Shown piece by piece: positions 38,878 through 49,659 of a DNA stretch of 64,000 nucleotides. Source of the stretch: an uncultured Algibacter sp. (GTDB lineage Bacteria > Bacteroidota > Bacteroidia > Flavobacteriales > Flavobacteriaceae); NCBI RefSeq assembly GCF_947487605.1, contig NZ_CANKXK010000003.1, forward strand, positions 124,001-188,000, given 5' to 3'. Each line of letters opens with the position of its first letter. Positions within the stretch are counted from its first letter, which is position 1. The position numbers and the translations under genes were made by a program. The notes under the pieces are model-generated. The model made no database searches. It was not told the DNA's origin and saw only the letters and a list, made by a program, of their open reading frames with translations.

Positions 38878-40983
38878 ATGAAATACGTATTAATATTCGC
38901 TTTTATTATTCTAATTATGGGCTGTAAGGGTCAGAATTCCGAAACCATGAATCATCAATATACAAATGCCCTAGTTAACGAAACAAGCCCATACCTTTTA
39001 CAACATGCACACAATCCAGTTGATTGGAATGCTTGGAATGAGACTTCTCTAAAACAGGCGAAATCTGAAGACAAGCTAATACTCATTAGTGTTGGATATG
39101 CAGCATGCCATTGGTGCCATGTTATGGAACACGAAAGCTTTGAAGATAGTTTAGTGGCTCAGGTGATGAATAAAAATTTTATTAATATAAAAGTTGATAG
39201 AGAAGAACGCCCAGATGTAGATCAAGTATACATGAATGCCGTACAGCTCATGACTGGTAGCGGTGGTTGGCCTTTAAATGTGATTGCCTTACCAGATGGA
39301 AGACCCGTTTGGGGTGGCACTTATTTTAAGAAAGAACAATGGATTAGCGCCTTAGAGCAGATATCAAAATTATATGCTGAGAAACCTGAAAAGCTGCATG
39401 AATATGCAGACAAGTTAGAAGAAGGTATTAAATCGCTAGACGTTGTTCAATTAAATACCGATGAGCCTATCTTCGAAAAAAACTATATAGATGAAGCTGT
39501 AAAAGAATGGTCTAAACAATTCGATAATCGAGATGGCGGTTTAAATAGAGCTCCTAAGTTTATGATGCCCAATAATTATCATTTTTTATTGCGTTACGCT
39601 TATCAAACTAATGACGAAAAATTACAGGAGTTTGTAAATTTAACACTAACAAAAATGGCATACGGTGGTGTTTTTGACCAAATTGGTGGTGGATTTTCAA
39701 GATACTCTGTAGATACTGTTTGGCATATACCTCATTTTGAAAAAATGCTTTACGATAACGGTCAATTAGTTAGCCTCTATGCAGACGCCTATCTTATTAC
39801 AAAAAACGAATTATATAAAAACATCATTACCGAAACATTAGATTATGTAAAAGAGGAAATGACAACAGAAAATGGTGCATTTTATTCTTCATTAGATGCA
39901 GACAGCAATACTCCAGAAGGAGAACTTGAAGAAGGTGCTTACTATGTTTGGAACAAAGAAGAACTTAAAACACTTATCGGGGGTGACTTTGAATTGTTTT
40001 CAGATTATTACAATATTAATAATTATGGACTTTGGGAACATGGTAATTATGTTCTTATTAGAAAAGATGATGATACTTCAATCATGAAAAAACATGATTT
40101 AACACCTGAAACTTTATCAGAAAAAATAAACACTTGGAAAAACACACTTATAAATGAACGAAATAAAAGAGACAAACCAAGGTTAGATGATAAAACTTTA
40201 ATTTCATGGAATGCTCTAATGCTAAAAGGCTATATAGATGCCTACCGAGTTTTAGGTAATGCCGAATATTTGGCTTCCGCTAAAAAAAATGCCAAATTCA
40301 TTATTAATAATCAGTTAAGAGAAGATGGTGGACTAAACCACAGCTATAAAAATGGTAAAAGTAGCATCAACGGTTATTTAGAAGATTACGCAGCATCAAT
40401 TGATGCTTTTATTACCCTTTACGAGGTTACTTTAAATGAAACTTGGCTAAACACCGCAAGAAATTTAACCAATTATACATTTGATCATTTCTTTGATGAA
40501 ACGAGTAAGATGTTCTTCTTTACATCGAATGAAGATGACCCATTAGTAACAAGAAGTATTGAATATCGCGATAATGTTATTCCAGCGAGCAACTCCATAA
40601 TGGCAAAAAATTTGTTTAAATTATCTCATTATTTTGATAATACTTACTACAACAAAACAGCTATGACCATGCTAAATAATGTAAAACCAGAAATGCAGGA
40701 ATATCCTTCTGGCTATTCAAACTGGTTAGACCTCATGCTAAATTATGCACAGCCTTATTATGAAGTAGCTATAGTTGGTAAAGATGCTAAAGAAAAAATT
40801 GAATCTCTAAACAAAACCTACATACCAAACAAGCTTATTGCTGGAAGTACATCTGAAAATAACATGCCTTTATTAGAAAACAGATTTAACCCCGAAAACA
40901 CACTTATTTATGTTTGTGTAAATAAAGCATGTAAACTTCCAGTTTCTGAAGTTGATAAAGCTGTTAAATTATTAATGGAATGA
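38878..40983 (+). CDS. DUF255 thioredoxin domain-containing protein (YyaL/SSP411-like), lipoprotein signal
   Basis: LVNETSPYLLQHAHNPVDWNAWNE, SVGYAACHWCHVMEHESFED, KVDREERPDVDQVYMNAVQLMTGSGGWPLNV. Confidence 0.95.
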   Translation: MKYVLIFAFIILIMGCKGQNSETMNHQYTNALVNETSPYLLQHAHNPVDWNAWNETSLKQAKSEDKLILISVGYAACHWCHVMEHESFEDSLVAQVMNKNFINIKVDREERPDVDQVYMNAVQLMTGSGGWPLNVIALPDGRPVWGGTYFKKEQWISALEQISKLYAEKPEKLHEYADKLEEGIKSLDVVQLNTDEPIFEKNYIDEAVKEWSKQFDNRDGGLNRAPKFMMPNNYHFLLRYAYQTNDEKLQEFVNLTLTKMAYGGVFDQIGGGFSRYSVDTVWHIPHFEKMLYDNGQLVSLYADAYLITKNELYKNIITETLDYVKEEMTTENGAFYSSLDADSNTPEGELEEGAYYVWNKEELKTLIGGDFELFSDYYNINNYGLWEHGNYVLIRKDDDTSIMKKHDLTPETLSEKINTWKNTLINERNKRDKPRLDDKTLISWNALMLKGYIDAYRVLGNAEYLASAKKNAKFIINNQLREDGGLNHSYKNGKSSINGYLEDYAASIDAFITLYEVTLNETWLNTARNLTNYTFDHFFDETSKMFFFTSNEDDPLVTRSIEYRDNVIPASNSIMAKNLFKLSHYFDNTYYNKTAMTMLNNVKPEMQEYPSGYSNWLDLMLNYAQPYYEVAIVGKDAKEKIESLNKTYIPNKLIAGSTSENNMPLLENRFNPENTLIYVCVNKACKLPVSEVDKAVKLLME

Positions 40984-41333
40984 GCTTTATAACCATCTTT
41001 TTAATTGCCCTAGTAGCTGTTGAACATATTTACTTTCTAATTTTAGAAATGTTTCTGTGGACTAAACCAAAAGGCATTAAAGCATTCGGTTTAAAATCTA
41101 AGGAATTTGCCAAAGAAACTAAAGTCTTAGCTGCCAATCAAGGTCTATATAATGGGTTTTTAGCAGCTGGACTTATATTTTCAATTATACAAAAAGATAT
41201 AGAAATGGCTATTTTCTTTCTAATTTGTGTAACTATAGCTGGAATTTATGGGGCTTACTCAACGAAGAAAATTAAACTGTTTTATGTTCAATCTATTCCT
41301 GCGGTTTTAGCATTAATTAGCTGTTATTTTTAA
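40980..41333 (+). CDS. DUF1304 family membrane protein
   Basis: Four-TM 117 aa with VEHIYFLILEMFLWTKPKGIKAFGLK...LAANQGLYNGFLAAGLIF...GIYGAYSTKK; overlaps upstream stop by ATGA. Confidence 0.9.
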   Translation: MSFITIFLIALVAVEHIYFLILEMFLWTKPKGIKAFGLKSKEFAKETKVLAANQGLYNGFLAAGLIFSIIQKDIEMAIFFLICVTIAGIYGAYSTKKIKLFYVQSIPAVLALISCYF

Positions 41334-41421
41334 TTAATTCTCAGCATTTTTTAATGTAATCAGTGCAGAAAAACCTTAAATAGTTTTTAATTTTGCAATA
41401 CGAATTAACTTATAAAAAAAT

Positions 41422-42237
41422 ATGAATTTAGAAAACATCGACACAGAAAAATGGCTTGATTTAGCCACAACATACGGGCTTAAAATTCTTGGAGCCATTG
41501 TAATATGGATTATTGGTTCTTGGGTAATTAAAAAAATTGTAAAGGGCACACGAAAAGTGATGACCAAAAAAAATTATGATGAAAGCCTACAGAAGTTTTT
41601 ATTAAATCTATTAAGTTGGATTTTAAAGATTATTTTAATAGTATCTATTTTAGGGACTATAGGAGTAGAAACCACTTCGTTTGCAGCTATTTTAGCAGCA
41701 GCTGGTTTAGCTATAGGTATGGCTTTACAAGGGTCTCTTGGTAATTTTGCAGGCGGTGTTTTAATTATGATCTTTAAACCAATAAAAATTGGTGATTTAA
41801 TTGAAGCTCAAGGTGAAATTGGGGTGGTTAAAGAGATTGAAATTTTCACAACTAAACTTACGGGGCTTTCAAATAGAGAAATTATAATTCCTAATGGATC
41901 GTTGTCTAACGGTAATATTATTAACTATACTTCGGAAGGCACGCGACGTGTAGACTTAACTTTTGGAGTAGGCTACGATTCTGATATTAAAAAGACAAAA
42001 GAAGTACTGATGAATGTTCTAACATCGCACCCTAAAGTATTAAAATCTCCAGAGCCAACAGTAAATGTTTCTGAATTAGCAGATAGCTCTATAAATTTTG
42101 CTGTAAGACCATGGAGTACGTCAGATGATTATTGGGATGTTTACTTCGGAATTACAGAAGACGTAAAAGAAGCACTTGATAAAGCAGGTATTGAAATTCC
42201 TTACCCACATCAAGTTGAGATACAGAAAAAGAGTTAA
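41422..42237 (+). CDS. Mechanosensitive ion channel family protein (MscS)
   Basis: LAAAGLAIGMALQGSLGNFAGGVLIMIFKPIKIGDLIE, IIIPNGSLSNGNIINYT. Confidence 0.96.
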   Translation: MNLENIDTEKWLDLATTYGLKILGAIVIWIIGSWVIKKIVKGTRKVMTKKNYDESLQKFLLNLLSWILKIILIVSILGTIGVETTSFAAILAAAGLAIGMALQGSLGNFAGGVLIMIFKPIKIGDLIEAQGEIGVVKEIEIFTTKLTGLSNREIIIPNGSLSNGNIINYTSEGTRRVDLTFGVGYDSDIKKTKEVLMNVLTSHPKVLKSPEPTVNVSELADSSINFAVRPWSTSDDYWDVYFGITEDVKEALDKAGIEIPYPHQVEIQKKS

Positions 42238-42908
42238 GATTTAGGTTTTAACGCCACAAAATCTTTCAAATAATAAGGTTCAAAATAAGCGACATCTTCG
42301 ATGTCGCTTATTTTATATTTATTATAAGCTAGCTGACTCATCTCATTAGCAGAAGGTAATTTATTTTCAACAAAAACAGCGTTAGAGTTATTTATAATTT
42401 CTTTCGTTTTTTCTACTCCATTACCAATAAAACAGACTTTGCCCAGTTTCAAATAATCTTCAAAAGATATCTCATCTAAAATTTGAGCTTGCGTCTCTCT
42501 TATTTGGTTATAATCAGTATCGAAAATAGCCGAATATACTTCCATTCTTCGGGCATCCAGCATGGAAACGATAACACCATTTTCATTTTTTACCTGATGC
42601 GCTAATGCCTCTAGAGTAGAAACAGAAATTAAAGGAATATCAAGCGCAAAACAAAGTCCTTTGGCTGCTGAAACGCCAATTCTTAAACCAGTATAAGAAC
42701 CTGGGCCTTTACTAACAGCTATAGCATCTAAATCGTTAGAAGTAATACTAGCTTCATTTAAAACAGTATTAATATAAACATGTAATCTTTCGGCATGTGA
42801 ATATTTTTTATCATAATCTTCTTTTAAGACTATCGTTTTACCTTCTTTTGAAAGTGAAACCGAACAGTTAGTTGTTGCTGTTTCTATATTTAATATATAT
42901 ATGCTCAT
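42234..42908 (-). CDS. tsaB: tRNA threonylcarbamoyladenosine biosynthesis protein TsaB
   Basis: ILNIETATTNCSVSLSKEG, IAVSKGPGSYTGLRIGVSAAKGLCFALDIPLISVSTLEALA. Confidence 0.95.
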   Translation of the reverse strand: MSIYILNIETATTNCSVSLSKEGKTIVLKEDYDKKYSHAERLHVYINTVLNEASITSNDLDAIAVSKGPGSYTGLRIGVSAAKGLCFALDIPLISVSTLEALAHQVKNENGVIVSMLDARRMEVYSAIFDTDYNQIRETQAQILDEISFEDYLKLGKVCFIGNGVEKTKEIINNSNAVFVENKLPSANEMSQLAYNKYKISDIEDVAYFEPYYLKDFVALKPKS

Positions 42909-42935
42909 TTTCTTTTCATAAAACGTAGAAAAAAT

Positions 42936-42964
42936 GGATTCCCGCTTTCGCTAGAATGATAATT
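42936..42964. repeat. REP-like palindrome (type 2)
   Basis: GGATTCCCGCTTTCGCTAGAATGATAATT. Confidence 0.7.
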
Positions 42965-43004
42965 TCAATTGTTATCCCAATAAAACCATTGAGAAGTCAC
43001 CTTT

Positions 43005-44354
43005 TTAATTAGTTAAAGATTTTCCCATGTAAAAGTCTAAAACTTTTGTCTTAAAAACAAAATCATATTTAGCATTTATTAAGGAAGATTGTGCATTAAT
43101 TAATTGTACTCTGGCTTGTTCTAAATCGAAGGCCGTAATAGTTCCAATATTATAACGCTCTTTAGAGTTGTTAAATGCTAATTCTTGAGACGTTAAAGAC
43201 TTAATGGCGGCATCATAAGCTTTAAACGCTGCTTGAGCATCTGTATAAGCTCTTTGGATATTAGATTCTAAATCTAACTTGGCTTGATCAAATAAAAGTT
43301 TGCTGTTTTCTTCTTGAATCTTAGATATTGCAACATTGGTTTTATTTTGAAATCTGGAGAAAATAGGAATATTGACATTTAAATTGAAGTTATGCCCTTT
43401 CAACAAATCCAATTCTCTAAAAAATGCTTGCTTTATAAAATCATTTTTAGATTCACTCCAAACAGAGCCAAAACCATATCCAAAACTAATAGTAGGGTAG
43501 TAACCTGCTTTTAAAATTTCAGTATTTAATTGGGCATTTTCTATACGTTTTTCTGCAATCTTGATTTCTGCTCTATTTTCAAGTGCATGCTCTAAAATAG
43601 GTGTCACATTTTTATACAATAATCCCTCAGAGGGTTTATTGACATCAATAATTTCAACATTAAAACCATTAAAAGGAATTTGAAGTAACTGAGATAATGA
43701 TAATAATGATAAATTAAAACTATTCTCAGCTAGAGTAACTTGTTGTGCATCTCTACTTAAAGTCGCCTCAGCATCATAAATATTTGCCTTTGGTTGCACT
43801 CCAGCTTCAACTAATTCCTTTATTTGTTCTAGTTGTTTTCCACTAAAAATATACTGTGCTTTTGCTATTTCTAAATTTTCAATATTGAACAGCACATTCA
43901 AATAAGCATTAACAACATTTAAAGAAATATCATCTTTTATACGTCGCAATTCTAAAGTACTTGTTTCTTTAGTAAGTTGTGATTGCTTATATAAATTCAA
44001 CGTTCTAAACCCATTAAACACGTTTTGATTGACACCAATATTGTAATTAAACGAATGTGTTGTTTGATTCGTTATACGCTGGTTTGTAACTGGATCGAAA
44101 CCTGAGCCAATACTCATACGATTACCAGTAGTTGCAGCTACAGAGGGCAAAAACTGTCCTTTTGCGGCGATAATGTCTTGATCGTTTAAAAGAAGGGTGT
44201 TTTCACTTTGCTTGACCGTTATATTATTTTCAAGAGCATGATTAACACATTCTTGCAATGTCCATTTTTTATCTTGTGCAAAGAATGAAACTGATACTAA
44301 TAATAGTAAAAGTGAAAGACTGTTTTTTGTGAGTTTATTATTGAAATAAATCAT
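43005..44354 (-). CDS. TolC family outer membrane efflux protein
   Basis: WTLQECVNHALENNITVKQSENTLLLNDQD..., coiled-coil OEP repeats, NIGTITAFDLEQARVQLINAQSSLINAKYDFVFKTKVLDFY. Confidence 0.93.
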   Translation of the reverse strand: MIYFNNKLTKNSLSLLLLLVSVSFFAQDKKWTLQECVNHALENNITVKQSENTLLLNDQDIIAAKGQFLPSVAATTGNRMSIGSGFDPVTNQRITNQTTHSFNYNIGVNQNVFNGFRTLNLYKQSQLTKETSTLELRRIKDDISLNVVNAYLNVLFNIENLEIAKAQYIFSGKQLEQIKELVEAGVQPKANIYDAEATLSRDAQQVTLAENSFNLSLLSLSQLLQIPFNGFNVEIIDVNKPSEGLLYKNVTPILEHALENRAEIKIAEKRIENAQLNTEILKAGYYPTISFGYGFGSVWSESKNDFIKQAFFRELDLLKGHNFNLNVNIPIFSRFQNKTNVAISKIQEENSKLLFDQAKLDLESNIQRAYTDAQAAFKAYDAAIKSLTSQELAFNNSKERYNIGTITAFDLEQARVQLINAQSSLINAKYDFVFKTKVLDFYMGKSLTN

Positions 44355-44365
44355 ATTTTTTAGAA

Positions 44366-45469
44366 TTAATTTTCTTTTGATACTTTATTCCAAACCTTAA
44401 TTTTATCCCCTTCATTAATACCGTCAATAATCTCAACGTTAATCCCATCAGACAAACCTAAAGTAACATCTTGTCTTTTAAAAGTGTTATTCTCTCCTTG
44501 AATTTCTACATAGGGCTTCTCTGTTATTCTATCAAATCGAACCAGAGACTCTCTAATACAAAAAAGATCATCTTTACTTTCAATATCAATTTCTGCATTA
44601 GCACTATACCCTGCTCTAATATTGGTATTTACATCTACTTTAACGTCTGCTTTTATTGTAAACTGAACCGCTCCTGCATTATCCGAAATTCCTTTGGGAG
44701 CAATAAACACTAATTTAGCCGCCAATTTTTTTTCATCTAATGCTCCTATAATAACATCTATTGAGTCACCCTCAATTAATTTACCTACTTCTGATTCATC
44801 AACGGTTCCTTCAAAAATCATATTACTCATATCGGCTACTGTAGCTATAGTTGTACCAGCATTAAAATTATTACTTTGAATAACTTGATCGCCCTCTCTA
44901 ATAGGTATTTCTAAAACTGTCCCTGATATCTGAGCTATAATACTTGTATTAGCTGAATTACCACCAGATAAAGATCCTTTCTTGATTATTTGATAATCGT
45001 TTTGAGCCTGTCTTAGCGATTCTTTTGCTTGATTAAATGAAAGTTCACTGTTTTCAAAATCTTGTTTTGAAATGACTCCTTTATTGAAAAGTAATTTATT
45101 TCTTTTGAATAAAGTATTAGCATTATCGAATGATAATCTCGTGGTATTTAATCTACTATTCGCACTAGCTAATGATTGTTCGTTTGGAACAATTCTAATC
45201 TTAGCAATTAAATCGCCTTTTTCAACAAGATCGCCTTCTTCTACTGTAATGTCATCCACTATGCCAGAAATTTGAGGCTTTAATTCAATTTCTTCCTCAG
45301 GATTAAGACTGCCAGTGGCAACAATTTTAGTATTTATTGATGTACGAAAAGGTTCTTCAACATTATAATCTTCAACAGATTTAGCGTTAGAATCATAGAA
45401 ATACTTTAGCACTATTAAAAATAGTACCACTCCTACTACGATAAAACTAATTTTTAAAAATTTCTTCAT
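44366..45469 (-). CDS. HlyD/MacA-like periplasmic adaptor subunit
   Basis: TGSLNPEEEIELKPQISGIVDDITVEEGDLVEKGDLIAKI, coiled-coil hairpin, ISGTVLEIPIREGDQVIQS. Confidence 0.93.
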   Translation of the reverse strand: MKKFLKISFIVVGVVLFLIVLKYFYDSNAKSVEDYNVEEPFRTSINTKIVATGSLNPEEEIELKPQISGIVDDITVEEGDLVEKGDLIAKIRIVPNEQSLASANSRLNTTRLSFDNANTLFKRNKLLFNKGVISKQDFENSELSFNQAKESLRQAQNDYQIIKKGSLSGGNSANTSIIAQISGTVLEIPIREGDQVIQSNNFNAGTTIATVADMSNMIFEGTVDESEVGKLIEGDSIDVIIGALDEKKLAAKLVFIAPKGISDNAGAVQFTIKADVKVDVNTNIRAGYSANAEIDIESKDDLFCIRESLVRFDRITEKPYVEIQGENNTFKRQDVTLGLSDGINVEIIDGINEGDKIKVWNKVSKEN

Positions 45470-45483
45470 TTTATTTACTTTAT

Positions 45484-46725
45484 TTATTCTTCTCTTAATG
45501 CGTCAATTGGTTTTACACTTGTGGCTTTAAATGCTGGAATTAGTCCAATTAATGTTCCCAAGGTTATTACTATTAACAATGCAAAAAACACTATCGCAAT
45601 AGATACTGAAGGATTCCGCATAAAAGCATCCTCGCCAATACCTAACGTTTTATTAACTAACATTAAAATTAATCCGCCACTTATAATACCTAAAAAACCT
45701 GCAATTAGAGAAATGGCGATAGATTCAATAATAATTTGACGTTTAATTAGAAATGGTGTTGCACCTAATGCACGTCTAACACCAATTTCCTTAGTACGCT
45801 CTTTAACCGAAATGAGTAAAATACCACCAATGGCAAATACACCTGCAATTAAAGTAGCAATCCCTACAAACCATGTTAAAAATTGCATTCCTGTTAAAAA
45901 ACCAGTAATTTGATCAAATCTATCTCCAAGATTAAAACCGAAGAGCCCTCTATTATCATCTGGATGTATACTATGTATATTCTTTAGTAAAAGCTTAACA
46001 TCTGCATCGATTTGATTTATATCAAAATTTTCGTAGCCTGTAATTGTCATCCAATCAATAGTATTACCTCGACCAAAAATTTGCTGAGAAGTTGTAAAAG
46101 GAATATCAACATCTATTTGAGGTCCGCCAAAATTAACCACTTTGTATACACCTATAACAGTAAAACCTAGGTTTTCTCCATAAACTATTTTACCTATTGG
46201 ATTCTCGTCTTTTTCAAATAGTTGTTTATAAACATCTTCTGAGATAACTATTACTTTTTTATGCTCGTCAATATCTGTTTGGTTAATGTATCTCCCCCAC
46301 AATAAATCTTTTTTAGCCAATACATCATTAAAAGGGAATTCCCCTTTTCCAATAAAACTTGCAGATAATGATTTTCTACTTAAAGTAATTTGTAATTGAT
46401 GACTAGGTAAAACATATTCAACACCTTCAACATTCTCTTTAATTTTTTTAGCATCATCAAGATTCAGTTTTATTTTTCGTCCTTCTTGATAGCCCTTAAA
46501 AGGCATCGATGTATTTCCACCAGAAAGAAATAAACTATTTGTAGCATAGTTTTCAAACATTCTGTTAAAGTTATTTTCTATACCCCTTGAAGACCCTAGT
46601 AAACTTATTAGCAAAAGGATACCCCACCAAACACCAACCATAGTTAAAATAGACCTAAGTTTATTTTTACTTAGGCTATCAAAAACTTCTTGCCAGGTAT
46701 CTTTTTCTAATAAAAACTTTATCAT
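45484..46725 (-). CDS. MacB-like ABC transporter permease
   Basis: SLSKNKLRSILTMVGVWWGILLLISLLGSSRGIENNF...ISVKERTKEIGVRRALGATPFLIKRQIIIESIAISLIAG...ATSVKPIDALREE. Confidence 0.93.
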   Translation of the reverse strand: MIKFLLEKDTWQEVFDSLSKNKLRSILTMVGVWWGILLLISLLGSSRGIENNFNRMFENYATNSLFLSGGNTSMPFKGYQEGRKIKLNLDDAKKIKENVEGVEYVLPSHQLQITLSRKSLSASFIGKGEFPFNDVLAKKDLLWGRYINQTDIDEHKKVIVISEDVYKQLFEKDENPIGKIVYGENLGFTVIGVYKVVNFGGPQIDVDIPFTTSQQIFGRGNTIDWMTITGYENFDINQIDADVKLLLKNIHSIHPDDNRGLFGFNLGDRFDQITGFLTGMQFLTWFVGIATLIAGVFAIGGILLISVKERTKEIGVRRALGATPFLIKRQIIIESIAISLIAGFLGIISGGLILMLVNKTLGIGEDAFMRNPSVSIAIVFFALLIVITLGTLIGLIPAFKATSVKPIDALREE

Positions 46726-47958
46726 TTAACCATTTCTTAATGCTATAATTGGTTTAATTTTTGATGCTTTCTTTGCAGGTAAAAAACCAGCTATAGCTCC
46801 AGCAATTACTAAAACTATAGTAGCAGTATATAAAATAGAAACACTTACACTTGGATTTGTAATCCAATATCGCTCAATACTAGAACCAATAGCTTCTAAA
46901 AACCCAACTCCTAAAAGTAAGCCTACATATCCTGCAAACGCCGTTATTATAATAGATTCAATTAGAATTATAGAAACAATAGATCTTGGTGATGCTCCTA
47001 AAGCCTTACGAATACCTATTTCTTTAGTACGTTCTTTAACAATAAAAATCATAATATTACTGATGCCTAAAATACCTGCTATTAAAGTACCAAAACCTAT
47101 AATAGGAATAAGTATTCCAAGACCTGTTGTCATGTTTTCGAGGCGTTTTTTTCCTTGTAATATTTGGGTTCCAATTCTAATAGCTCTTTGATCATTTGGA
47201 GCCACATCATACCTATTCTTTAATTTGGTAGTTATTTCTTGAACTAAAACAAAAGCTTGATCAGTATTTATTTTTGGATTATAACCTATAGTAATACTAG
47301 ATATTTCATCATTAGCAAGATATAGTCTTTGTATTGTGGTGTATGCTGTGTAAATGGCGCGCTCTTGACTATCGCCACCATTATCTGAAAAAACTCCAAC
47401 AACTTTATAAACAACTCCTTCTAAATCAATGTATTTCCCTAATGCAGATTCTTTAACAAACAAATCTTGTTCTACAAGGCGACCAATTGCTATAACTTTA
47501 TCTTTATTTTGTACATCTTTTTGATTTATAAAACGCCCTTTAATAATTACCGCTTTTTCTAAATATTGATGGTCTGGAGATATTCCAGTAATTGTATATT
47601 GGCCTTTCTTATTTTTATATTTAAGCTGATAACTTCTACTTAATTTAGGAGTTATATATTCCAGTTCATCTCCAAACTCTTTGTTTAGAAATTCTAAATC
47701 TTTATTATCAAACCTTATGAGCCTACCTATTTGAAGTCCTTTATAGGGTTTAGAAGTTGTTCCAGACCGAATCGTTATGGCATTTTCAGCAGTATTTACG
47801 AAAAATTTTTCAAACGTATTTTCTAACCCATTGGCAATTCCAAAAAGTATGGTGAATAACATAATAGCAAATGCTACTGTAAAACCAGAGAGTAAAGCCC
47901 TTGTCTTATTTTTGTTTATACTTTGAAATATTTCGCGCCAAAGGTCTAAGTCAAACAT
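46726..47958 (-). CDS. MacB-like ABC transporter permease
   Basis: SINKNKTRALLSGFTVAFAIMLFTILFGIANGLENTF...IVKERTKEIGIRKALGASPRSIVSIILIESIIIT...KASKIKPIIALRNG. Confidence 0.93.
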   Translation of the reverse strand: MFDLDLWREIFQSINKNKTRALLSGFTVAFAIMLFTILFGIANGLENTFEKFFVNTAENAITIRSGTTSKPYKGLQIGRLIRFDNKDLEFLNKEFGDELEYITPKLSRSYQLKYKNKKGQYTITGISPDHQYLEKAVIIKGRFINQKDVQNKDKVIAIGRLVEQDLFVKESALGKYIDLEGVVYKVVGVFSDNGGDSQERAIYTAYTTIQRLYLANDEISSITIGYNPKINTDQAFVLVQEITTKLKNRYDVAPNDQRAIRIGTQILQGKKRLENMTTGLGILIPIIGFGTLIAGILGISNIMIFIVKERTKEIGIRKALGASPRSIVSIILIESIIITAFAGYVGLLLGVGFLEAIGSSIERYWITNPSVSVSILYTATIVLVIAGAIAGFLPAKKASKIKPIIALRNG

Positions 47959-48652
47959 AGTGTTCTGCGCGTACTTGGGTTACTTTTTTATCTTCCATAA
48001 TGACGCCGTCTCGAAGCCTTACAATACGTTTACACATATTAGCAATATCCTCTTCATGGGTTACCATTAAAATAGTTTTACCCTCATCATTTAATTGCTG
48101 GATAAATTCCATGATTTCGTAAGACGTTTTAGTATCTAAAGCTCCTGTTGGTTCATCTGCCAATAATAATTTAGGATTCGCTGCCAAGGCTCGTGCAATT
48201 GCCACACGCTGATTTTGCCCACCTGAAAGCTCTTTAGGCAAATGTTTAGCCCAATCTGTCAACCCAACCTTACCAAGATGAAACATTGCTTGCTGTTGTC
48301 TTTCTTTCCTATTCACACCTTGATAATAAAGAGGGAGCGCTACATTTTCAAGCGCAGTTTTATAATTTATTAAGTTAAATGATTGAAAGATAAATCCCAA
48401 GAACTTATTTCTATAAACAGCAGCTTTTTTTTCGGTAAGATCTTTAATAGGAAGGTCATCTAAAATGTATTCACCAGAATCGGCTTCATCTAGCATGCCA
48501 ATTATATTAAGTAACGTAGACTTACCAGATCCAGAAGAACCCATAATAGCAACCATTTCACCATCTTTAACAGATAGATTTATTCCTTTTAATACATGTA
48601 AACTTGAGCCACCTATAGGATAGGATTTATGCAATTCGCGAATTTCTAACAT
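47951..48652 (-). CDS. ABC transporter ATP-binding protein (MacB/LolD-type)
   Basis: MGSSGSGKSTLLNIIGMLD Walker A, LSGGQNQRVAIARALAANPKLLLADEPTGALDTKTS. Confidence 0.96.
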   Translation of the reverse strand: MLEIRELHKSYPIGGSSLHVLKGINLSVKDGEMVAIMGSSGSGKSTLLNIIGMLDEADSGEYILDDLPIKDLTEKKAAVYRNKFLGFIFQSFNLINYKTALENVALPLYYQGVNRKERQQQAMFHLGKVGLTDWAKHLPKELSGGQNQRVAIARALAANPKLLLADEPTGALDTKTSYEIMEFIQQLNDEGKTILMVTHEEDIANMCKRIVRLRDGVIMEDKKVTQVRAEHYV

Positions 48653-48708
48653 TATGCTATTAATTAACCAGCTAACCTTATAAGTAAGACACTAAAAGCA
48701 ACTAAATG

Positions 48709-48948
48709 TTACAAAATATTCTTGCTTTTTTGCTTATTGATTTTATTATATTTCCTGTAAATAATATACCCTATGCCCCCAACAAGAATATAAGGAATTG
48801 CCATAAGATAAACAATCCCGTCGTTAATCCCTTCTGCAACTGTTTTATTTCCTTCACTTTCTAAAACTGCTCGACACATAGCACATTGTGCGCTTGTATT
48901 TAAAGAAACGAACATAGAAAAGAGAAAAAAGATGAGTTTATTTTTCAT
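48709..48948 (-). CDS. Small secreted/membrane protein with CxxC motif (unknown function)
   Basis: 79 aa, signal peptide then QCAMCRAVLESEGNKTVAEGINDGIVYLMAIPYILVGGIGYIIYRKYNK. Confidence 0.75.
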   Translation of the reverse strand: MKNKLIFFLFSMFVSLNTSAQCAMCRAVLESEGNKTVAEGINDGIVYLMAIPYILVGGIGYIIYRKYNKINKQKSKNIL

Positions 48949-49023
48949 TTTACAAAATTTAAACCTAATTCATAATACGTAAAGGATAACTAGATTCTTA
49001 TGTCACAAAATCCTCAAATAACA

Positions 49024-49551
49024 TTAAACATAATATGGAGAAATCATAATATAAACAACAACTCCTGTTACTGCTACATATAGCCAAAGCGGAAACGTAA
49101 TTTTTGCTATTTTTTTATGTTTCTCAAAATTATTAGTTATAGCCCTTACATAGGTTATTAAAACAAACGGAATTACCGCCACAGACAGTATAATATGGCT
49201 TAACAATATGAAAAAATAAATTGACCTATATTCTCCCTGATAACTTGTTGAATTACTCGTCATGTGGTATAGAATATACATAGTCAAGAATAACACTGAA
49301 AGTATTATCGCAAATTTCATAAGTCGTTCATGAAATTTTCTATTTCCTTTCTTTATTTGAAATACAGCCAAAATTAAAACCAAGGCTGTAATACCATTTA
49401 TTGTCGCATATATTGGTGGTAAAAATACAGGTAATTCAATGTCTATTTTTATTCCGAAAAGTGCTGCAACCGCAACTGGAATTATAATAGACAAAGCAAC
49501 AATTAATTTGTTGTACTTTTTATCATCTAAAATTTTATCTTGTTCTTTCAT
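49024..49551 (-). CDS. DUF420 domain-containing membrane protein
   Basis: 175 aa multi-TM, IKKGNRKFHERLMKFAIILSVLFLTMYILYH...HIILSVAVIPFVLITYVRAITNNFEKHKKIAKITFPLWLYVAVTGVVVYIMI. Confidence 0.9.
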   Translation of the reverse strand: MKEQDKILDDKKYNKLIVALSIIIPVAVAALFGIKIDIELPVFLPPIYATINGITALVLILAVFQIKKGNRKFHERLMKFAIILSVLFLTMYILYHMTSNSTSYQGEYRSIYFFILLSHIILSVAVIPFVLITYVRAITNNFEKHKKIAKITFPLWLYVAVTGVVVYIMISPYYV

Positions 49552-49659
49552 TTATCAAAAAATTATATAATTCTGAAACAACTCCTTCAACAAGCTTCAA
49601 TTGCTTTGCCTAGTCTTGAATAAGCGATACAGATTATTAAAGGTTTAAATTTATAAATT

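Noticed and set aside
43005-48652. TolC/HlyD/two permeases/ATPase cluster as a novel transporter or bacteriocin exporter
   Set aside because: Looks like an ordinary MacAB-TolC-type efflux set; no precursor peptide or peptidase domain seen nearby.
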